Below, piece by piece: positions 45,489 to 45,806 of a DNA stretch of 45,806 bases. How positions within the stretch are numbered: position 1 is the stretch's first letter; each line of letters opens with the position of its first letter. Origin of the DNA: Pseudobdellovibrionaceae bacterium (GTDB lineage: Bacteria; Bdellovibrionota_B; Oligoflexia; Oligoflexales; Bog-1112); the NCBI GenBank assembly GCA_002711925.1, contig PASJ01000066.1, positions 1 to 45,806 of the forward strand, written 5' to 3'. The position numbers were made by a program, and so were the translations under genes. The notes beneath the pieces were generated by a model, which saw only the letters and a program-made list of their open reading frames with translations, did not search any database and had not been told where the DNA came from.

Positions 45489-45806
45489 ATGGTAGATTCT
45501 AAATACAAAAAAAGATCTGAAGAATATTTGTTAGCTCCCATTAATCATAATAAAATTATAAGATGGGATAAACTAAAAAAGATCATGAAATCATTTACTC
45601 TTGATGAGCAAGAGCATTTTTTTCAGCAGAATTTTAATTATTTTTTAAAAAACGTAGATAACTTTAGTACTAAATCTATGGTGTTAGAAAATATTTTAAT
45701 ATCATTATGTCACTTAGATGTGAAATTTTTTAATCGTTTTGATATATCAAAAGTTGTAGAAAAAAATTTAATAAATTTTCTTAAAGTTATCAAAAATTTT
45801 TCTCAA
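45489..45806 (+). CDS. Partial gene of unknown function, runs off the window
   Basis: An ATG at 45489 opens a frame of 106 codons with no stop before the window end: MVDSKYKKRSEEYLLAP at the start, then a Phe/Lys/Asn-rich, probably helical sequence (DEQEHFFQQNFNYFLKNVDN). No signal peptide and no recognised domain. The ribosome-binding site is weak (AAAAGAA). The codon use matches its neighbours. The end is unknown because the sequence stops. Confidence 0.6.
   Translation, partial: MVDSKYKKRSEEYLLAPINHNKIIRWDKLKKIMKSFTLDEQEHFFQQNFNYFLKNVDNFSTKSMVLENILISLCHLDVKFFNRFDISKVVEKNLINFLKVIKNFSQ

Noticed and set aside
1..45806. CRISPR arrays, prophage or insertion sequences
   Set aside because: No spaced direct repeats, transposase, integrase or phage structural gene was found; the only repeats are short tandem ones.

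Overview
This is a chromosomal window from an AT-rich (roughly 30% GC by eye) Gram-negative bacterium. Outer-membrane and periplasmic functions are plentiful: a type IV pilus secretin, an HtrA protease, BamE-like and other lipoproteins, a DsbA-like oxidoreductase and an L,D-transpeptidase. IhfA and a proteobacterial-type 6S RNA point to Proteobacteria in the broad sense. The base composition, Lys/Asn-rich proteins, pilMNOPQ layout and large secreted ankyrin-type proteins fit a host-associated or predatory Bdellovibrionota/Oligoflexia lineage such as Silvanigrellales. That placement is an inference, not proven by the sequence. No integrase, IS element, prophage or CRISPR array was seen.

Layout. 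1-9.7 kb: a large secreted HEXXH metallopeptidase with a barrel-like C-terminus, aroC, a convergent amidohydrolase lipoprotein, a MATE transporter, htrA and pgeF. 9.7-18.1 kb (minus strand): a probable operon pilM-pilN-pilO-pilP-pilQ, then an acidic-tailed exported protein, an unknown protein and aroQ, with a good sigma70-type promoter in front of pilM. 18.2-26.5 kb: a zinc-ribbon protein, a PLP enzyme with a CBS-domain pair, a DsbA-like protein, a Pgp2/Csd6-like L,D-transpeptidase family enzyme, RluD, SthA and a YihY-like membrane protein. 26.5-31.2 kb (minus): pheST preceded by a recognisable 6S RNA, then crcB and a BamE-like lipoprotein. 31.4-36.3 kb (minus): a GldA/GldFG/DUF4340-type ABC cassette.

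36.7-45.8 kb is an accessory-looking stretch. It holds a small secreted protein and three large exported proteins on the minus strand: ankyrin-type 517 aa, an ABC1/UbiB-fold kinase of 732 aa, and ankyrin-type 950 aa. Then come ihfA, tRNA-Arg(UCU), and two unknown genes, the last cut by the window edge.

Most interesting is the exported ABC1-fold kinase. It keeps the catalytic Lys, HGDxHxxN and DFG, but has lost the family's self-inhibitory signatures (KxGQ is KLLQ, ExD is ELN, and the Ala-rich loop has a Gly). It lies between two exported ankyrin-type proteins, and a (AAAAG)7 tract sits upstream of its start. This looks like a candidate effector or surface-signalling module. Other notable points are the Asn-rich, repeat-bearing PilQ with a lipoprotein-type signal, an Asp-to-Glu change in the HtrA triad, a homopolymer tract that splits a lipoprotein signal from its apparent start, and the peptidase/barrel fusion. 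TTG starts backed by ribosome-binding sites recur, and several starts were corrected on that basis.
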